A program made the translations under genes and the position numbers. This document shows, one piece after another, positions 1 to 12,100 of a DNA stretch of 64,000 nt. Below the pieces are notes generated by a model. The model saw nothing but the letters and a program-made list of their open reading frames with translations. It was not told the origin of the DNA and searched no databases. This stretch comes from Megalopta genalis (taxonomy: Eukaryota > Arthropoda > Insecta > Hymenoptera > Halictidae). Position 1 is the first letter of the stretch; every line of letters begins with the position of its first letter. The stretch covers positions 1-64,000 of the forward strand of contig NW_027476852.1 of assembly GCF_051020955.1 (NCBI RefSeq). Direction: 5' to 3'.

Positions 1-614
1 AAACTAACTCGTTTGTTTCGCCTGCATTTGAAGCTAAATTATGTTTATCACAAGTATCTGAATCTAAACCATTTGTTTCGCAAGAATATGAAGCTAAACC
101 ATGTGTTTCGCATGAATTTGAAGCTAAATCATGTGTTTCGCACAGATTTGAAGCTAACTCGTTTGTTTCGCCAGCATTTGAAGCTATATCAATTATATCG
201 CAAGTATTTGAAGCTAAATCATTTGTGTCGCATGGCATTGAAGATAAGCCTTCTACTTTGCATTGATTTGAAGCTAAATCATGTGTTTCGCATGGATTTG
301 AAGCTAAGCCTTCTACTTCACATTGATTTGAAACTAAATCATGTGGTTCGCATGTATTTGAAGCTAAATCATGTGTTTCGCACTGATTTGAAGCTAACTC
401 GTTTATTTCGCCTGCATTTGAAGCTATATCAGTTATATCGCAAGTATTTGAAGCTAAATCATTTGTGTCGCATGGCTTTGAGGATAAGCCTCCTACTTCG
501 CATTGATTTGAAACTAAACCATGTGTTTCGCTTGGATTTGAAGCTAACTCGTTTGTTTCGCCTGCATTTGATGCTGTATCAATTATATCGCAAGTATTTG
601 AAGCTAAATCATTT

Positions 615-1169
615 GTGTCGCATGGCTTTGAAGCTAACTCGTTTGTTTCGTCTGCATTGAAGCTATATCACTTCTATTGCAAGTATTTGAATCTAAATCA
701 TTTGTGTCGCACGGATTTGAAGCTAAGTCTTCTACTTCGCATTGATTTGAAACTAAATCATCTGTTTTGCTTGGATTTGAATCTAACTCGTTTGTTTCGC
801 CTGCATTTGAAGCTTTATCAATTACATCGCAATTATCTGAAGCTAAATCATTTGTTTCTCATGTATGTGAAGCTAAGCCTTCTACTTCGCATTGATTTGA
901 AACTAAACCATGTGTTTCGCTGGGATTTGAAGCTAACTTGTCTGTTTCGCCTGCATTTGAAGCTATATCATTTATATCTCAAGTATATGAAGCTAAACCA
1001 TTTGTTGCGGAAGAATATGAAGCTAAACCATGTGTTTCGCCTGGATTTGAAGCTAACTCGTTTGTTTCGCCTGCATTTGAAGCTAAATCAATTATATCGC
1101 AAGTATTTGAAGCTGAATCATTTGTGTCGCAAGGCTTTGAGGATAAGCCTTCTACTTCGCATTAATTAG
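615..1169 (+). repeat. 555-bp module, five full copies
   Basis: A distinctive run of monomers recurs at about 615, 6674, 8563, 17891 and 34866. It begins at a TCGTCTGCATTGAAG 29-bp monomer and passes through GAAGCTTTATCAATTACATC, GTTTCTCATGTATGTG, TCGCTGGGATTTG and GTTGCGGAAGAATATG. Partial copies occur near 23320, 31538, 37850 and 42500. The copies near 17891 and 34866 have AACTCGTCTG where the first three have AACTTGTCTG, a CpG-to-TpG difference. Useful as a landmark for ordering the duplications. Confidence 0.85.
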
Positions 1170-1735
1170 AAGGTAAATCATGTGTTTCGCTTGGATTTGA
1201 ATCTAAGCCTTCTACTTCGCATTGATTTCGAACTAAATCATGTGTTTCGCTTGGATTTGAAGCTAACTCGTTTGTTTCGCATGCATTTGAAGCTATATCA
1301 ATTGTATCGCAAGTATTTGAAGCTAAACCATTTGTGTCGCATGGCTTCGAAGCTAAGCCTTCTACTTCGCATTGATTTGAAGCTAAATCATGTGTTTCGC
1401 TTGGATTTGAAGCTAAGCCTTCTACTTCGCATTGATTTGGAACTAAATCATGTGTTCCCCTCGGATTTGAAGCTAACTCGTTTGTTTCGCATGGATATGA
1501 AGCTATGTCGACTACTTCGCATTGATTTGAAACTAAATCATGTGTTTCGCATGGATTTGAAGCTAAATCATGTGTTTCGCATGGATGTGAAACTAACTCG
1601 TTTGTTTCGCCTGCATTTGAAGCTAAATTATGTTTATCACAAGTATCTGAATCTAAACCATTTGTTTCGCAAGAATATGAAGCTAAACCATGTGTTTCGC
1701 ATGAATTTGAAGCTAAATCATGTGTTTCGCACAGA

Positions 1736-1885
1736 TTTGAAGCTAACTCGTTTGTTTCGCCTGCATTTGAAGCTATATCAATTATATCGCAAGTATTTGA
1801 AGCTAAATCATTTGTGTCGCATGGCTTTGAAGATAAGCCTTCTACTTTGCATTAATTTGAAGGTAAATCAGGTGTTTAGCTTGGA
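1736..1885 (+). repeat. Exemplar 150-bp higher-order repeat (five monomers)
   Basis: Five different monomer classes follow in fixed order. Class N has AACTCGTTTG and tail CTGCA. Class I has ATATCAATTATAT and tail AAGTA. Class K has AAATCATTTGTG and tail ATGGC. Class P has AAGCCTTCTAC and tail ATTGA or ATTAA. Class L has AAATCATGTG, or here AAATCAGGTG, and tail TTGGA. The next class N monomer then begins exactly 150 bp later. N-to-N spacing of 150 bp recurs through the left and right domains, for example near 1741, 1891, 2041 and 2191. This is the same logic as higher-order repeats in alpha satellite: diverged monomers inside a unit and similar units along the array. Confidence 0.93.
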
Positions 1886-2989
1886 TTTGAAGGCAACTCG
1901 TTTGTTTCGCCTGCATTTGAAGCTAAATCATGTTTATCACAAGTATCTGAATCTAAACCTTTTTTTTCGCAAGAATATGAAGCTAAACCATGTGTTTCGC
2001 ATGAATTTGAAGCTAAATCATGTGTTTCGCACAGATTTGAAGCTAACTCGTTTGTTTCGCCAGCATTTGAAGCTATATCAATTATATCGCAAGTATTTGA
2101 AGCTAAATCATTTGTGTCGCATGGCATTGAAGATAAGCCTCCTACTTCGCATTGATTTGAAACTAAACCATGTGTTTCGCTTGGATTTGAAGCTAACTCG
2201 TTTGTTTCGCCTGCATTTGAAGCTAAATCAATTATATCGCAAGTATTTGAAGCTGAATCATTTGTGTCGCATGGCTTTGAGGATAAGCCTTCTACTTCGC
2301 ATTAATTAGAAGGTAAATCATGTGTTTCGCTTGGATTTGAATCTAAGCCTTCTACTTCGCATTGATTTGGAACTAAATCATGTGTTTCGCTCGGATTTGA
2401 AGCTAACTCATTTGTTTCGCATGCATTTGAAGCTATATCAATTGTATCGCAAGTATTTGAAGCTAAACCATTTGTGTCGCATGGCTTTGAAGCTAAGCCT
2501 TCTACTTCGCATTGATTTGAAGCTAAATCATGTGTTTCGCACAGATTTGAAGCTAACTCGTTTGTTTCGCCTGCATTTGATGCTATATCAATTATATCGC
2601 AAGTATTTGAAGCTAAATCATTTGTGTCGCATGGCTTTGAGAATAAGCCTTCTACTTCGCATTAATTTGAAGGAATATCATGTGTTTCGCTTGGATTTGA
2701 AGCTAAACCTTCTACTTCGCATTGATTTGGTACTAAATCATGTGTTTCGCTTGGATTTGAAGCTAACTCGTTTGTTTCGCATGCATTTGAAGCTATATCA
2801 ATTGTATCGCAAGTATTTGAAGCTAAATCATTTGTGTCGCATTGCTTTGAGGATAAGCCTTCTACTTCGCATTAATTTGAAGGTAAATCACGTGCTTCGC
2901 TTGGATTTGAAGCTAACTCGTTTGTTTCGCCTGCATTTGAGGCTACATCATTTATATCGTTAGTATGTGAAGCTAAATCATTTGTTCCG

Positions 2990-3638
2990 CATGGATATGA
3001 AGCTATGTCGACTACTTCGCATTGATTTGAAACTAAATCATGTGTTTCGCATGGATTTGAAGCTAAATCATGTGTTTCGCATGGATGTGAAACTAACTCG
3101 TTTGTTTCGCCTGCATTTGAAGCTAAATTATGTTTATCACAAGTATCTGAATCTAAACCATTTGTTTCGCAAGAATATGAAGCTAAACCATGTGTTTCGC
3201 ATGAATTTGAAGCAAAATCATGTGTTTCGCACAGATTTGAAGCTAACTCGTTTGTTTCGCCTGCATTTGAAGCTATATCAATTATATCGCAAGTATTTGA
3301 AGCTAAATCATTTGTGTCGCATGGCTTTGAAGATAAGCCTTCTACTTTGCATTAATTTGAAGGTAAATCAGGTGTTTAGCTTGGATTTGAAGGCAACTCG
3401 TTTGTTTCGCCTGCATTTGAAGCTAAATCATGTTTATCACAAGTATCTGAATCTAAACCTTTTTTTTCGCAAGAATATGAAGCTAAACCATGTGTTTCGC
3501 ATGAATTTGAAGCTAAATCATGTGTTTCGCACAGATTTGAAGCTAACTCGTTTGTTTCGCCAGCATTTGAAGCTATATCAATTATATCGCAAGTATTTGA
3601 AGCTAAATCATTTGTGTCGCATGGCATTGAAGATAAGC
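2990..3638 (+). repeat. Segmental copy of 1490-2138, 1,500 bp downstream
   Basis: The run starts at a diagnostic monomer containing ATGTCGACTACTTCGC and ends at a diagnostic GGCATTGAAGATAAG junction. It is repeated 1,500 bp (50 monomers) apart. It includes the distinctive eight-T monomer (near 1959 and 3459). One visible difference is GAAGCAAAATC near 3213. Further copies of the same run occur near 7550, 9810 and 12720, so it is a mobile module within the array, moved by recombination rather than by transposase. Confidence 0.85.
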
Positions 3639-5850
3639 CTTCTACTTTGCATTGATTTGAAGCTAAATCATGTGTTTCGCATGGATTTGAAGCTAAGCCT
3701 TCTACTTCACATTGATTTGAAACTAAATCATGTGGTTCGCATGTATTTGAAGCTAAATCATGTGTTTCGCACTGATTTGAAGCTAACTCGTTTATTTCGC
3801 CTGCATTTGAAGCTATATCAGTTATATCGCAAGTATTTGAAGCTAAATCATTTGTGTCGCATGGCTTTGAGGATAAGCCTCCTACTTCGCATTGATTTGA
3901 AACTAAACCATGTGTTTCGATTGGATTTGAAGCTAACTCGTTTGTTTCGCCTGCATTTGATGCTGTATCAATTATATCGCAAGTATTTGAAGCTAAATCA
4001 TTTGTATCGCATGGCTTTGAGAATAAGCCTTCTAGTTTGCATTAATTTGAAGGAATATCATGTGTTTCGCTTGGATTTGAAGCTAAACCGTCTACTTCGC
4101 ATTGATTTGGTACTAAATCATGTGTTTCGCTTGGATTTGAAGCTAACTCGTTTGTTTCGCATGCATTTGAAGCTATATCAATTGTATCGCAAGTATTTGA
4201 AGCTGAATCATTTGTGTCGCAAGGCTTTGAGGATAAGCCTTCTACTTCGCATTAATTAGAAGGTAAATCATGTGTTTCGCTTGGATTTGAATCTAAGCCT
4301 TCTACTTCGCATTGATTTGGAACTAAATCATGTGTTTCGCTTGGATTTGAAGCTAACTCGTTTGTTTCGCATGCATTTGAAGCTATATCAATTGTATCGC
4401 AAGTATTTGAAGCTAAACCATTTGTGTCGCATGGCTTCGAAGCTAAGCCTTCTAATTCGCATTGATTTGAAGCTAAATCATGTGTTTCGCTTGGATTTGA
4501 AGCTAAGCCTTCTACTTCGCATTGATTTGGAACTAAATCATGTGTTTCGCTCGGATTTGAAGCAAACTCGTTTGTTTCGCCTGCATTTGAAGCTTTATCA
4601 ATTACATCGCAATTATCTGAAGCTAAATCATTTGTTTCTCATGTATGTGAAGCTAAGCCTTCTACTTCGCATTGATTTGAAACTAAACCATGTGTTTCGC
4701 TGGGATTTGAAGCTAACTCGTCTGTTTCGCCTGCATTTGAAGCTATATCATTTATATCTCAAGTATATGAAGCTAAACCATTTGTTGCGGAAGAATATGA
4801 AGCTAAACCATGTGTTTCGCCTGGATTTGAAGCTAACTCGTTTGTTTCGCCTGCATTTGAAGCTAAATCAATTATATCGCAAGTATTTGAAGCTGAATCA
4901 TTTGTGTCGCAAGGCTTTGAGGATAAGCCTTCTACTTCGCATTAATTAGAAGGTAAATCATGTGTTTCGCTTGGATTTGAATCTAAGCCTTCTACTTCGC
5001 ATTGATTTGGAACTAAATCATGTGTTTCGCTTGGATTTGAAGCTAACTCGTTTGTTTCGCATGCATTTGAAGCTATATCAATTGTATCGCAAGTATTTGA
5101 AGCTGAATCATTTGTGTCGCATGGCTTTGAGGATAAGCCTTCTACTTCGCATTAATTAGAAGGTAAATCATGTGTTTCGCTTGGATTTGAATCTAAGCCT
5201 TCTACTTCGCATTGATTTGGAACTAAATCATGTGTTTCGCTCGGATTTGAAGCTAACTCATTTGTTTCGCATGCATTTGAAGCTATATCAATTGTATCGC
5301 AAGTATTTGAAGCTAAACCATTTGTGTCGCATGGCTTTGAAGCTAAGCCTTCTACTTCGCATTGATTTGAAGCTAAATCATGTGTTTCGCACAGATTTGA
5401 AGCTAACTCGTTTGTTTCGCCTGCATTTGATGCTATATCAATTATATCGCAAGTATTTGAAGCTAAATCATTTGTGTCGCATGGCTTTGAGAATAAGCCT
5501 TCTACTTCGCATTAATTTGAAGGAATATCATGTGTTTCGCTTGGATTTGAAGCTAAACCTTCTACTTCGCATTGATTTGGTACTAAATCATGTGTTTCGC
5601 TTGGATTTGAAGCTAACTCGTTTGTTTCGCATGCATTTGAAGCTATATCAATTGTATCGCAAGTATTTGAAGCTAAATCATTTGTGTCGCATTGCTTTGA
5701 GGATAAGCCTTCTACTTCGCATTAATTTGAAGGTAAATCACGTGCTTCGCTTGGATTTGAAGCTAACTCGTTTGTTTCGCCTGCATTTGAGGCTACATCA
5801 TTTATATCGCTAGTATGTGAAGCTAAATCATTTGTTCCGCATGGATATGA

Positions 5851-8800
5851 AGCTAAACCATGTGTTTCGCATGAATTTGAAGCTAAATCATGTGTTTCGC
5901 ACAGATTTGAAGCTAACTCGTTTGTTTCGCCTGCATTTGAAGCTATATCAATTATATCGCAAGTATTTGAAGCTAAATCATTTGTGTCGCATGGCTTTGA
6001 AGATAAGCCTTCTACTTTGCATTAATTTGAAGGTAAATCAGGTGTTTAGCTTGGATTTGAAGGCAACTCGTTTGTTTCGCCTGCATTTGAAGCTAAATCA
6101 TGTTTATCACAAGTATCTGAATCTAAACCTTTTTTTTCGCAAGAATATGAAGCTAAACCATGTGTTTCGCATGAATTTGAAGCTAAATCATGTGTTTCGC
6201 ACAGATTTGAAGCTAACTCGTTTGTTTCGCCAGCATTTGAAGCTATATCAATTATATCGCAAGTATTTGAAGCTAAATCATTTGTGTCGCATGGCATTGA
6301 AGATAAGCCTTCTACTTTGCATTGATTTGAAGCTAAATCATGTGTTTCGCATGGATTTGAAGCTAAGCCTTCTACTTCACATTGATTTGAAACTAAATCA
6401 TGTGGTTCGCATGTATTTGAAGCTAAATCATGTGTTTCGCACTGATTTGAAGCTAACTCGTTTATTTCGCCTGCATTTGAAGCTATATCAGTTATATCGC
6501 AAGTATTTGAAGCTAAATCATTTGTGTCGCATGGCTTTGAGGATAAGCCTCCTACTTCGCATTGATTTGAAACTAAACCATGTGTTTCGCTTGGATTTGA
6601 AGCTAACTCGTTTGTTTCGCCTGCATTTGATGCTGTATCAATTATATCGCAAGTATTTGAAGCTAAATCATTTGTGTCGCATGGCTTTGAAGCTAACTCG
6701 TTTGTTTCGTCTGCATTGAAGCTATATCACTTCTATTGCAAGTATTTGAATCTAAATCATTTGTGTCGCACGGATTTGAAGCTAAGTCTTCTACTTCGCA
6801 TTGATTTGAAACTAAATCATCTGTTTTGCTTGGATTTGAATCTAACTCGTTTGTTTCGCCTGCATTTGAAGCTTTATCAATTACATCGCAATTATCTGAA
6901 GCTAAATCATTTGTTTCTCATGTATGTGAAGCTAAGCCTTCTACTTCGCATTGATTTGAAACTAAACCATGTGTTTCGCTGGGATTTGAAGCTAACTTGT
7001 CTGTTTCGCCTGCATTTGAAGCTATATCATTTATATCTCAAGTATATGAAGCTAAACCATTTGTTGCGGAAGAATATGAAGCTAAACCATGTGTTTCGCC
7101 TGGATTTGAAGCTAACTCGTTTGTTTCGCCTGCATTTGAAGCTAAATCAATTATATCGCAAGTATTTGAAGCTGAATCATTTGTGTCGCAAGGCTTTGAG
7201 GATAAGCCTTCTACTTCGCAATAATTAGAAGGTAAATCATGTGTTTCGCTTGGATTTGAATCTAAGCCTTCTACTTCGCATTGATTTAGAACTAAATCAT
7301 GTGTTTCGCTTGGATTTGAAGCTAACTCGTTTGTTTCGCATGCATTTGAAGCTATATCAATTGTATCGCAAGTATTTGAAGCTAAACCACTTGTGTCGCA
7401 TGGCTTCGAAGCTAAGCCTTCTACTTCGCATTGATTTGAAGCTAAATCATGTGTTTCGCTTGGATTTGAAGCTAAGCCTTCTACTTCGCATTGATTTGGA
7501 ACTAAATCATGTGTTTCGCTCGGATTTGAAGCTAACTCGTTTGTTTCGCATGGATATGAAGCTATGTCGACTACTTCGCATTGATTTGAAACTAAATCAT
7601 GTGTTTCGCATGGATTTGAAGCTAAATCATGTGTTTCGCATGGATGTGAAACTAACTCGTTTGTTTCGCCTGCATTTGAAGCTAAATTATGTTTATCACA
7701 AGTATCTGAATCTAAACCATTTGTTTCGCAAGAATATGAAGCTAAACCATGTGTTTCGCATGAATTTGAAGCTAAATCATGTGTTTCGCACAGATTTGAA
7801 GCTAACTCGTTTGTTTCGCCTGCATTTGAAGCTATATCAATTATATCGCAAGTATTTGAAGCTAAATCATTTGTGTCGCATGGCTTTGAAGATAAGCCTT
7901 CTACTTTGCATTAATTTGAAGGTAAATCAGGTGTTTAGCTTGGATTTGAAGGCAACTCGTTTGTTTCGCCTGCATTTGAAGCTAAATCATGTTTATCACT
8001 AGTATCTGAATCTAAACCTTTTTTTTCGCAAGAATATGAAGCTAAACCATGTGTTTCGCATGAATTTGAAGCTAAATCATGTGTTTCGCACAGATCTGAA
8101 GCTAACTCGTTTGTTTCGCCAGCATTTGAAGCTATATCAATTATATCGCAAGTATTTGAAGCTAAATCATTTGTGTCGCATGGCATTGAAGATAAGCCTT
8201 CTACTTTGCATTGATTTGAAGCTAAATCATGTGTTTCGCATGGATTTGAAGCTAAGCCTTCTACTTCACATTGATTTGAAACTAAATCATGTGGTTCGCA
8301 TGTATTTGAAGCTAAATCATGTGTTTCGCACTGATTTGAAGCTAACTCGTTTATTTCGCCTGCATTTGAAGCTATATCAGTTATATCGCAAGTATTTGAA
8401 GCTAAATCATTTGTGTCGCATGGCTTTGAGGATAAGCCTCCTACTTCGCATTGATTTGAAACTAAACCATGTGTTTCGCTTGGATTTGAAGCTAACTCGT
8501 TTGTTTCGCCTGCATTTGATGCTGTATCAATTATATCGCAAGTATTTGAAGCTAAATCATTTGTGTCGCATGGCTTTGAAGCTAACTCGTTTGTTTCGTC
8601 TGCATTGAAGCTATATCACTTCTATTGCAAGTATTTGAATCTAAATCATTTGTGTCGCACGGATTTGAAGCTAAGTCTTCTACTTCGCATTGATTTGAAA
8701 CTAAATCATCTGTTTTGCTTGGATTTGAATCTAACTCGTTTGTTTCGCCTGCATTTGAAGCTTTATCAATTACATCGCAATTATCTGAAGCTAAATCATT

Positions 8801-9118
8801 TGTTTCTCATGTATGTGAAGCTAAGCCTTCTACTTCGCATTGATTTGAAACTAAACCATGTGTTTCGCTGGGATTTGAAGCTAACTTGTCTGTTTCGCCT
8901 GCATTTGAAGCTATATCATTTATATCTCAAGTATATGAAGCTAAACCATTTGTTGCGGAAGAATATGAAGCTAAACCATGTGTTTCGCCTGGATTTGAAG
9001 CTAACTCGTTTGTTTCGCCTGCATTTGAAGCTAAATCAATTATATCGCAAGTATTTGAAGCTGAATCATTTGTGTCGCATGGCTTTGAGGATAAGCCTTC
9101 TACTTCGCATTAATTAGA
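5851..9118 (+). repeat. Tandem segmental duplication, period 1,889 bp
   Basis: About 5851-7228 is repeated at 7740-9117. The period is 63 monomers minus one base, because one 29-bp monomer lies inside it (near 6715, copied near 8604). Copy differences are few, for example CACTAGTATC near 7998 instead of CACAAGTATC, and CAGATCTGAA near 8091. Sharing of the odd-length monomer shows that the copies arose after the deletion. Confidence 0.87.
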
Positions 9119-9150
9119 AGGTAAATCATGTGTTTCGCTTGGATTTGAAT

Positions 9151-12100
9151 CTAAGCCTTCTACTTCGCATTGATTTGGAACTAAATCATGTGTTTCGCTC
9201 GGATTTGAAGCTAACTCATTTGTTTCGCATGCATTTGAAGCTATATCAATTGTATCGCAAGTATTTGAAGCTAAACCATTTGTGTCGCATGGCTTTGAAG
9301 CTAAGCCTTCTACTTCGCATTGATTTGAAGCTAAATCATGTGTTTCGCACAGATTTGAAGCTAACTCGTTTGTTTCGCCTGCATTTGATGCTATATCAAT
9401 TATATCGCAAGTATTTGAAGCTAAATCATTTGTGTCGCATGGCTTTGAGAATAAGCCTTCTACTTCGCATTAATTTGAAGGAATATCATGTGTTTCGCTT
9501 GGATTTGAAGCTAAACCTTCTACTTCGCATTGATTTGGTACTAAATCATGTGTTTCGCTTGGATTTGAAGCTAACTCGTTTGTTTCGCATGCATTTGAAG
9601 CTATATCAATTGTATCGCAAGTATTTGAAGCTAAATCATTTGTGTCGCATTGCTTTGAGGATAAGCCTTCTACTTCGCATTAATTTGAAGGTAAATCACG
9701 TGCTTCGCTTGGATTTGAAGCTAACTCGTTTGTTTCGCCTGCATTTGAGGCTACATCATTTATATCGCTAGTATGTGAAGCTAAATCATTTGTTCCGCAT
9801 GGATATGAAGCTATGTCGACTACTTCGCATTGATTTGAAACTAAATCATGTGTTTCGCATGGATTTGAAGCTAAATCATGTGTTTCGCATGGATGTGAAA
9901 CTAACTCGTTTGTTTCGCCTGCATTTGAAGCTAAATTATGTTTATCACAAGTATCTGAATCTAAACCATTTGTTTCGCAAGAATATGAAGCTAAACCATG
10001 TGTTTCGCATGAATTTGAAGCTAAATCATGTGTTTCGCACAGATATGAAGCTAACTCGTTTGTTTCGCCTGCATTTGAAGCTATATCAATTATATCACAA
10101 GTATTTGAAGCTAAATCATTTGTGTCGCATGGCTTTGAAGATAAGCCTTCTACTTTGCATTAATTTGAAGGTAAATCAGGTGTTTAGCTTGGATTTGAAG
10201 GCAACTCGTTTGTTTCGCCTGCATTTGAAGCTAAATCATGTTTATCACAAGTATCTGAATCTAAACCTTTTTTTTCGCAAGAATATGAAGCTAAACCATG
10301 TGTTTCGCATGAATTTGAAGCTAAATCATGTGTTTCGCACAGATTTGAAGCTAACTCGTTTGTTTCGCCAGCATTTGAAGCTATATCAATTATATCGCAA
10401 GTATTTGAAGCTAAATCATTTGTGTCGCATGGCATTGAAGATAAGCCTTCTACTTTGCATTGATTTGAAGCTAAATCATGTGTTTCGCACAGATTTGAAG
10501 CTAACTCGTTTGTTTCGCCTGCATTTGATGCTATATCAATTATATCGCAAGTATTTGAAGCTAAATCATTTGTGTCGCATGGCTTTGAGAATAAGCCTTC
10601 TACTTTGCATTAATTTGAAGGAATATCATGTGTTTCGCTTGGATTTGAAGCTAAACCTTCTACTTCGCATTGATTTGGTACTAAATCATGTGTTTCGCTT
10701 GGATTTGAAGCTAACTCGTTTGTTTCGCATGCATTTGAAGCTATATCAATTGTATCGCAAGTATTTGAAGCTAAATCATTTGTTTCGCATTGCTTTGAGG
10801 ATAAGCCTTCTACTTCGCATTAATTTGAAGGTAAATCACGTGCTTCGCTTGGATTTGAAGCTAACTCGTTTGTTTCGCCTGCATTTGAAGCTATATCATT
10901 TATATCGCAAGTATGTGAAACTAAATCATGTGTTTCGCTTGGATTTGAATCTAAGCCTTCTACTTCGCATTGATTTGGAACTAAATCATGTGTTTAGCTT
11001 GGATTTGAAGCTAACTCGTTTGTTTCGCATGCATTTGAAGCTATATCAATTGTATCGCAAGTATTTGAAGCTAAACCATTTGTGTCGCATGGCTTTGAAG
11101 CTAAGCCTTCTACTTCGCATTGATTTGAAGCTAAATCATGTGTTTCGCTTGGATTTGAAGCTAAGCCTTCTACTTCGCATTGATTTGGAACTAAATCATG
11201 TGTTTCGCTCGGATTTGAAGCTAACTCGTTTGTTTCGCATGCATTTGAAGCTATATCAATTGTATCGCAAGTATTTGAAGCTAAACCATTTGTGTCGCAT
11301 GGCTTTGAAGCTAAGTCTTCTACTTCGCATTAATTTGAAGGTAAATCATGTGTTTCGCTTGGATTTGAAGCTAACTCGTTTGTTTCGCCTGCATTTGAAG
11401 CTATATCATTTATATCGCAAGTATGTGAAACTAAATCATTTGTTTCGCATGGATTTGAAGCTAAGCCTTCTGGTTCGCATTGATTTGAAACTAAATCATG
11501 TGTTTCGCATGGATTTGAAGCTAAGCCTTCTACTTCACATTGATTTGAAACTAAATCATGTGGTTCGCATGGATTTGAAGCTAAATCATGTGTTTCGCAC
11601 AGATTTGAAGCTAACTCGTTTATTTCGCCTGCATTTGAAGCTATATCAGTTATATCGCAAGTATTTGAAGCTAAATCATTTGCGTCGCATGGCTTTGAGG
11701 ATAAGCCTCCTACTTCGCATTGATTTGAAACTAAACCATGTGTTTAGCTTGGATTTGAAGCTAACTCGTTTGTTTCGCATGCATTTGAAGCTATATCAAT
11801 TGTATCGCAAGTATTTGAAGCTAAACCATTTGTGTCGCATGGCTTTGAAGCTAAGCCTTCTACTTCGCATTGATTTGAAGCTAAATCATGTGTTTCGCTT
11901 GGATTTGAAGCTAAGCCTTCTACTTCGCATTGATTTGGAACTAAATCATGTGTTTCGCTCGGATTTGAAGCTAACTCGTTTGTTTCGCATGCATTTGAAG
12001 CTATATCAATTGTATCGCAAGTATTTGAAGCTAAACCATTTGTGTCGCATGGCTTTGAAGCTAAGCCTCCTACTTCGCATTGATTTGGAACTAAATCATG

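Larger units (their letters stand above)
1..2137 (+). repeat. Segmental copy, paired with 6060-8196
   Basis: This block matches 6060-8196 at a constant offset of 6,059 bp with only scattered substitutions, for example around 1226 and 1455. The match includes the 29-bp monomer near 655 (copied at 6715). It stops near 2138, where the downstream P monomer switches to a different subtype. The left edge is cut by the window. The first 620 bp also match about 3390-4009, so the block is a mosaic of several exchanges. Confidence 0.88.

Noticed and set aside
938..1165. Plus-strand protein of FEAKSFVSHG repeats
   Set aside because: This frame meets TGA or TAA in every class P monomer (GCATTGA, GCATTAA), so it is rarely open for more than a few monomers; the visible 75-codon stretch is a chance gap between such stops.
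1876..2127. A family of conserved 83-codon minus-strand genes (copies near 3376, 6046, 7935, 10184, 13094, 21612, 26380, 29830, 36127)
   Set aside because: The copies are identical because the DNA segment was duplicated. Their ATG comes from GGCATTGAAG and their stop from GTTTAGC, both ordinary monomer variants. Conservation by duplication is not evidence of selection.
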